In this document: one piece after another, positions 59,396-64,000 of the stretch | Position numbering within the stretch: the first letter of the stretch is position 1 | Layout: each line of letters begins with the position of its first letter | DNA from: UBA6814 sp040753075 | GTDB lineage: Bacteria > Desulfobacterota > Desulfovibrionia > Desulfovibrionales > Desulfovibrionaceae | Assembly: GCA_040753075.1 (NCBI GenBank) | Contig: JBFMHA010000015.1 | Coordinates: 1-64,000, forward strand | Direction: 5' to 3' | DNA: 64,000 bases | Notes under the pieces: model-generated | Database searches by the model: none | What the model saw: the letters and a program-made list of their open reading frames with translations, nothing else | Told to the model about the DNA's origin: nothing | Made by a program: the position numbers and the translations under genes

Positions 59396-61597
59396 GTGAA
59401 ACCCGCCCTTGCCGCCCTGGCCCTGGTCCTGCTCTTGCCCCTGTCCGCCGCGGCCGCGGACCAGGCCCCGGGCAACGCCACCGTGCTCATGGACGAGGTG
59501 GTGGTCTCGGCCACCCGCACCGAGAAGAAGGTGGACGACGCCCCGGCCAGCGTCACCGTGGTCACCAGGGAGGAGATGCGCCGTCACAACATCGCCACCA
59601 TCGACGACGCCCTGCGCTACGAGGCCGGCCTCTACCGCCGCCGCACCAAGGGCGTGGCCGACTCCATCGCCAGCGTGACCATGCGCGGCCTGCCCGGGGA
59701 CGACCGCACACTGGTCATGCTGGACGGCGTGCAGCTCAACGACGGATACTCGGGCAACGTGCCCTGGAACGAGCTGTCCTCGGACAACGTGGAGCGCATC
59801 GAGGTCATCCGCGGCCCGGGCTCGGCCCTCTACGGCGGCAAGGCCATGGGCGGCGTCATCAACATCATCACCAGGGTGCCGGACAAGACCGAGGGCATGG
59901 TCCGCTCCGGCGTGACCTTCCTGGAAGGCGACTCCGACCCCAACATCTTCACCTACGCCATGTCCGCCGGAACCCGCCAGGACCGGCTGAGCCTGCGCGC
60001 GGGCTGGGAGGCCGCGGACTCCGAGGGCTACGCCACGGACCTGGTCAAGAAGAGCACCTCGTCCGGATCAGGCAAGGCCAACTCGGGCTACGGCATGCAG
60101 GACCGGGGAACCGGGAATCCCCACTGGATCGTGGGCGACAAGGGCGACAACCGCAGCTACAAGGACAACCTGGACCTCATGGCCCGCTACGAGCTCACCG
60201 ACACCGCCGCCCTGCGCCTGGACTACGCCCGCCTGCACAACCAGTACTGGTACGCCGACCCCCAGACCTACCTGGACGACGGCAGCTACCGCGGCAACGC
60301 CCAGGCCCACGGCGGGGCCCGCACCAGCACCATCCGGCCCCGGGACTTCGCCGGCGGCCGGGGCAAGACCGACACGGACAAGCTCATCGCCACCTTCACC
60401 GACAACTTCGACAAGACCGACGTGACCGTGAAGGGCAGCTACTCCATGCGCCAGAACTGGTACACCTCGGTGTCCACCGCCGTGGACAAAGAGCTGGACA
60501 ACCAGCCGGGCTCCCTCACCGAGAGCGACACCACAACGTACGCAGCCGAAGTCCAGGCCACCCGTCCCCTGCCCTGGGACAACACCCTCACCGTGGGCCT
60601 GCACTACTCCCTGGACGACGTGCGGCGCACCGTGAATCTGCTGTCCTGGTACCAGGACCGCGAGAGCAACAACGGCGAGTCCGACCTGACCAAAGGGCGC
60701 TCCCGGCTCACCGCGGCCTTCCTGGAGGACGAGTGGAAGGCCGCGGAGATGCTCACCATCTACGCCGGCGCCCGCCTGGACTACTGGGAGTCGCTGGACG
60801 GCGTGTCCGGGATCGGGAACCGCCAGGTAAAGCACGAGGACGCCTCGGACTGGGGCCTGAGCCCCCGCCTGGCCGCGGTGCTCAATCCCCTGGACGACAC
60901 CTATGTTCGGGCCTCGGTCTCCCGCGGCTTCCGCTCCCCCAACATCTACGAGCTGTTCAACACCTGGACCTCCAGCTCCGGCACCACCTACGCCTCCAAC
61001 CCCAAGCTCAAGCCAGAGACGGTCTGGACCTACGAGCTGGGCGGAGACCAGTACCTGCTGGAGCGCAGGGTCAAGCTCTCGGCCACGGCCTTCCACTCGG
61101 AGATGGAGGACATGATCGACAGCGTGACCAACGGCAACACGCGGACGAAGGAGAACGTGGGCAAGGTGGAGGTCAACGGCCTGGAGCTGGGCGCCGAGGT
61201 CCGGCCCGCGGACTGGCTCAGGACCTGGGGCGCCTGGACCATCAACCGGGCCAAGTACAAGGAGCACGAGGCCAATCCCCTGGCCGAGGGCGACTACGTG
61301 GCCGGCGTGCCCCTGGAGATCATCAACCTGGGCGGCGAGGCCTCCTGGAAGTGGTTCACCCTGTCCCTGGCCGGCAACTACCTGGGCCGGACCTATTACG
61401 ACGAGACCAACGACGACATCGAGGGCGTGTACACCGGCAACTCCAAGCGCTGGCTCTGGGACCTGAAGCTCATCTGCAAGCCCATGGAGAACCTGGAGCT
61501 CTCGGCCGGGGTGGAGAACCTCCTGGACGAAACCTACTACCAGTACTACCTGGCCCCGCCGCGCTCCTACACCTTCGAGATCAAGTGGTTGTTCTAG
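59396..61597 (+). CDS. TonB-dependent outer-membrane receptor
   Basis: A 733-residue receptor. Signal peptide (about 1-21), a TonB-box-like DEVVVSATRTEKK, plug domain (TIDDALRYEAGLYRRR; VMLDGVQLNDGYSGNVPW; RIEVIRGPGSALYGGKAMGG; VINIITR) and a 22-strand-type barrel ending in aromatic TFEIKWLF. The FRSPNIYELF and NPKLKPET segments are shared by cobalamin, colicin and heme receptors; no His lies between them, unlike many heme receptors. GTG 59396 has GAGGAGGCATCC upstream. Ligand not assignable from sequence. Confidence 0.93.
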   Translation: MKPALAALALVLLLPLSAAAADQAPGNATVLMDEVVVSATRTEKKVDDAPASVTVVTREEMRRHNIATIDDALRYEAGLYRRRTKGVADSIASVTMRGLPGDDRTLVMLDGVQLNDGYSGNVPWNELSSDNVERIEVIRGPGSALYGGKAMGGVINIITRVPDKTEGMVRSGVTFLEGDSDPNIFTYAMSAGTRQDRLSLRAGWEAADSEGYATDLVKKSTSSGSGKANSGYGMQDRGTGNPHWIVGDKGDNRSYKDNLDLMARYELTDTAALRLDYARLHNQYWYADPQTYLDDGSYRGNAQAHGGARTSTIRPRDFAGGRGKTDTDKLIATFTDNFDKTDVTVKGSYSMRQNWYTSVSTAVDKELDNQPGSLTESDTTTYAAEVQATRPLPWDNTLTVGLHYSLDDVRRTVNLLSWYQDRESNNGESDLTKGRSRLTAAFLEDEWKAAEMLTIYAGARLDYWESLDGVSGIGNRQVKHEDASDWGLSPRLAAVLNPLDDTYVRASVSRGFRSPNIYELFNTWTSSSGTTYASNPKLKPETVWTYELGGDQYLLERRVKLSATAFHSEMEDMIDSVTNGNTRTKENVGKVEVNGLELGAEVRPADWLRTWGAWTINRAKYKEHEANPLAEGDYVAGVPLEIINLGGEASWKWFTLSLAGNYLGRTYYDETNDDIEGVYTGNSKRWLWDLKLICKPMENLELSAGVENLLDETYYQYYLAPPRSYTFEIKWLF

Positions 61598-61616
61598 CCG
61601 GCCTAAGGAGACCGCC

Positions 61617-64000
61617 ATGCGCATCGCCGCCATCGTCTGGAACAGCCACGTGGACGCCCTGGCCCGGGCCGCCCGGGACCTGCCCTGGCTCGACCTGCGC
61701 CTCATCTCCTCCAAGAGCATCGAGCGCGGGGAGGTGGAGCCGGAAGAGGCCCTCTCGGCCCTGCGCCAGGCGGACATGGTCTTCCTCTACCGCTCCTCCG
61801 AGTCCTTCTGGGACGCCATGGAGGGGGAGCTGCGGGCCATCGGCAGGGACAGGCCGGTGCTCTGCGCCAGCTTCGACCCGGGCTACTGGTCCCTGTCCAC
61901 CCTGCCGGCGCAGGCCATCCAGACCGCCTACAACTACACCGCCTTCGGCGGCCAGGAGAACTTCGCCAACCTGCTGCGCTTCCTGGCCCACGCCGGCCTG
62001 GGCGCGGACACCCGCCCCGAGCCGCCCCGGGAGATGCCCTGGCAGGGCCTCTACCACCCCGCGGCCGGGACGGGCCACTTCCCGGACCGGGCCGCCTACC
62101 TGGACTGGTACGCCGGATACGCCGAGAGGCGGGGCATCGCGGGCGCGCCCTGGGTGGGACTGCTCCTGGCCCGCCACTATTGGGTGAACCGGGCCACCGA
62201 GGTGGAGGACCTGCTCATCCCGGCCCTGGAGAACAAGGGCCTGCGGGTGCTGGCCGCGTTCTCCAACTCCATGGCCGACGAGTCCCTGGGCAACAAGGGG
62301 GCGCTGCAGACCGTGGAGGAGGTGTTCGCCGCGCCCGGGGGGCCGCGCATCGCCGCCCTGGTCAAGCTCCAGAGCTTCTTCCTGGGCAACCGCAAGGGCG
62401 ACGACGCCAGCGACGGGAGCAAGGCCCGGGACGGGGCCGAACTCTACGCCCGGCTGGGCGTTCCGGTGCTCCAGCCGGTGTTCTCCTCGACCAAGACCGT
62501 GGCAGAGTGGGAGGCCGATCCCCAGGGCCTGGGCACGGAGATCGCCTGGTGCGTGGCCATGCCCGAGTTCGAGGGGGTCATCGAGCCCTTCTGCCTGGGC
62601 GGGGGCGAGCGCAGCACCGACGCGGACAGCGGGGCCGCGGTGGAGCGCCGCGTCCCGGTCCCCGAGCGCTGCCTCCGGCTGGCCGAGCGGGTGCGGCGCT
62701 GGGTGGACCTCTCCCTGGTCCCGGCGCAGACGCGCCGGGCGGCCTTCATCCTGCACAACAACCCCTGCGCCTCGGTGGAGGCCACGGTGGGCGGCGCGGC
62801 CAAGCTGGACTCCCTGGAAAGCGTGGCCCGCATCATACAGGCCATGCAGCAGGCCGGCTACCGGGTGGAGCCCCCGGCCGACGGGGCGGAGCTCATCACC
62901 ACCATCATGGACCGCAAGGCCGTGTCCGAATTCCGCTGGACCACGGTGGAGGAGATCGTGGCCAAGGGCGGGGCATTGGACTTCATCGAGGTGGAGCGCT
63001 ACCGTCGCTGGTTCGACGCCTGGCCGCGGAAGGTGCGGGAGCGCATCGCCGAGGCCTGGGGCGACCCGCCCGGGGAGAAGAAGAACGGCATCCCTCCGGC
63101 CATGGTGCACGAGGGCCGGATCCTGGTCACGGGAGTGTCCTTCGGCAACGCGGCGGTGGCGGTGCAGCCCAAGCGCGGGTGCGCGGGCTCGCGCTGCGAC
63201 GGCGAGGTCTGCAAGATCCTGCACGACCCCGACGTGCCGCCCCCGCACCAGTACCTGGCCACCTACCGCTGGCTCCAGGACAAGGAGCACGGGTTCGGCG
63301 CGGACGTGCTCATCCACGTGGGCACCCACGGCAACCTGGAGTTCCTGCCCGGGAAGAACGTGGGCCTGTCCGGCGCCTGCCTGCCCGACCTGGCCCTGCA
63401 CACGGTCCCGCACCTGTACATCTACAATTCGGACAACCCGGCCGAGGGGGTCGTCGCCAAGCGCCGGGGCTACGCGGCCCTGGTGGACCACATGCAGACG
63501 GCCATGACCGCCAGCGGGCTCTACGCCGAACTGGAGGAGATGGACGACCTGCTCGGCCAGTACGAGCAGGCCCGGGACAGCGACCGCAGCCGGGCGCACC
63601 AGCTGGAGCACCTCATCCGCGACCTGGCGGCCACGACCAACCTGGACAGGCAGGTCAAGGCCGGCATGGACCGGGACGACTTCCGGGAGGTGGCCCGCGA
63701 CCTGCACGAGGCGCTCGCGGTGGTGCGCACCACCCGCATGCAGGACGGCATGCACGTGTTCGGCCAGCGGCCCGAGGGCGAGCGGCTGCTGGACTTCATC
63801 TACACCATCCTGCGCTTCGACGACGGGGACGAGTCCTCCCTGCGCAAGACCCTGTGCCGGGCTCAGGGCCGGGACCTGGTGGCCATGCTCCAGGACCCCG
63901 GCGGGGTTGACGCGGCCTCGGGCAGGAGCCACGGCCGGCTCCTGGAGGACCTGGACCGCCTGGGCTGCGCCGCGGTGGGCCTGGCCCTGGAGAGCGCGGA
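61617..64000 (+). CDS. CobN/BchH-family chelatase large subunit-like protein (3' end beyond window)
   Basis: The reading frame stays open to the window end (about 794 residues seen of an expected 1200 or more). N-terminal LYRSSESFWDAMEG, then AYNYTAFGGQENFANLLRFL. The CobN/Mg-chelatase-H core includes PVLQPVFSSTKTVAEW, AFILHNNPC, and the hallmark HVGTHGNLEFLPGKNVGLSG (His567, His571) preceded by HDPDVPPPHQYLATYRWL. A CX4CX4C group (Cys522, 527, 532) sits before that segment. The family inserts Co or Mg into tetrapyrroles; relatives in uptake operons (HmuS type) act on imported heme. ATG 61617 has TAAGGAGACCGCC upstream. Confidence 0.9.
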   Translation, partial: MRIAAIVWNSHVDALARAARDLPWLDLRLISSKSIERGEVEPEEALSALRQADMVFLYRSSESFWDAMEGELRAIGRDRPVLCASFDPGYWSLSTLPAQAIQTAYNYTAFGGQENFANLLRFLAHAGLGADTRPEPPREMPWQGLYHPAAGTGHFPDRAAYLDWYAGYAERRGIAGAPWVGLLLARHYWVNRATEVEDLLIPALENKGLRVLAAFSNSMADESLGNKGALQTVEEVFAAPGGPRIAALVKLQSFFLGNRKGDDASDGSKARDGAELYARLGVPVLQPVFSSTKTVAEWEADPQGLGTEIAWCVAMPEFEGVIEPFCLGGGERSTDADSGAAVERRVPVPERCLRLAERVRRWVDLSLVPAQTRRAAFILHNNPCASVEATVGGAAKLDSLESVARIIQAMQQAGYRVEPPADGAELITTIMDRKAVSEFRWTTVEEIVAKGGALDFIEVERYRRWFDAWPRKVRERIAEAWGDPPGEKKNGIPPAMVHEGRILVTGVSFGNAAVAVQPKRGCAGSRCDGEVCKILHDPDVPPPHQYLATYRWLQDKEHGFGADVLIHVGTHGNLEFLPGKNVGLSGACLPDLALHTVPHLYIYNSDNPAEGVVAKRRGYAALVDHMQTAMTASGLYAELEEMDDLLGQYEQARDSDRSRAHQLEHLIRDLAATTNLDRQVKAGMDRDDFREVARDLHEALAVVRTTRMQDGMHVFGQRPEGERLLDFIYTILRFDDGDESSLRKTLCRAQGRDLVAMLQDPGGVDAASGRSHGRLLEDLDRLGCAAVGLALESA

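Noticed and set aside
1..64000. CRISPR arrays, rRNA or tRNA genes
   Set aside because: No regularly spaced repeats of CRISPR type and no cloverleaf or rRNA-like stretches were recognised on reading both strands by eye. A dedicated RNA search was not possible.

Overview
The window is 64 kb of very G+C-rich bacterial DNA (about 70% G+C by eye), packed with genes that often overlap by 4 nt (ATGA or GTGA). The gene set points to a Gram-negative anaerobe, most likely a sulfate reducer of the Desulfovibrio group. Evidence includes a group 3b-type [NiFe] hydrogenase, a Thi4 with His in place of the suicide Cys (the form expected in sulfide-rich anaerobes), a C_GCAxxG_C_C protein, a TAXI TRAP transporter, TonB and MCE outer-membrane systems, and anaerobic cobamide genes. 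The assignment is inference. No rRNA, tRNA or CRISPR array was seen.

Layout. 0.2-2.4 kb: acyl-CoA ligase plus a C_GCAxxG_C_C protein. 2.5-4.7 kb: a small accessory patch with a lone MNT nucleotidyltransferase, a strikingly A+T-rich J-domain membrane protein and a lone HicB-like protein. 4.7-6.3 kb (minus): TPP riboswitch, thi4 and thiE. 6.4-15.2 kb (minus): an eight-gene run ispG-proS-lysE-xseA-M23 peptidase-xseB-ispA-dxs. 15.65-18 kb: a chemoreceptor with a Cys-rich tail, behind an unusual repeated and palindromic promoter region. 18-19 kb (minus): cbiB. 19-23 kb (minus): hydrogenase operon with a promoter and a strong terminator. 23.6-24.6 kb: degenerate IS5-family element with a -1 frameshift signal. 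24.6-28.9 kb: trmL, diverging from a pqiA-pqiA-pqiB-pqiC lipid-transport operon. 29.2-31 kb: a coupled small-molecule kinase and HAD hydrolase.

31.1-39.2 kb: a regulator-transport-catabolism block with a YheO-type regulator, RidA, TAXI-TRAP transporter, DapA-like lyase, PPC-domain protein, FmdB zinc ribbon, CyuA-type cysteine desulfidase and a D-2-hydroxyacid dehydrogenase. The chemistry converges on 2-aminoacrylate and pyruvate, but the transported substrate is unknown. 39.4-51.5 kb: an exopolysaccharide-like locus with an HlyD adaptor, a glycosidase-GT2 fusion protein, an MsbA-type ABC exporter, two paralogous CgeB-like glycosyltransferases around a polysaccharide deacetylase, a secreted clan-A glycosidase and galE. 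This is the strongest candidate for an undescribed system.

51.7-64 kb: two divergent operons around one A+T-rich promoter region. Leftward: DrrA-type ABC ATPase, ABC-2 permease, TonB, MacB-like permease and CbiF. Rightward: BtuF-, BtuC- and BtuD-like genes, a TonB-dependent receptor and a CobN-like chelatase that runs off the window end. Together they look like an outer-to-inner membrane uptake system for a tetrapyrrole or metal chelate with a dedicated (de)chelatase, and no cobalamin riboswitch is visible.
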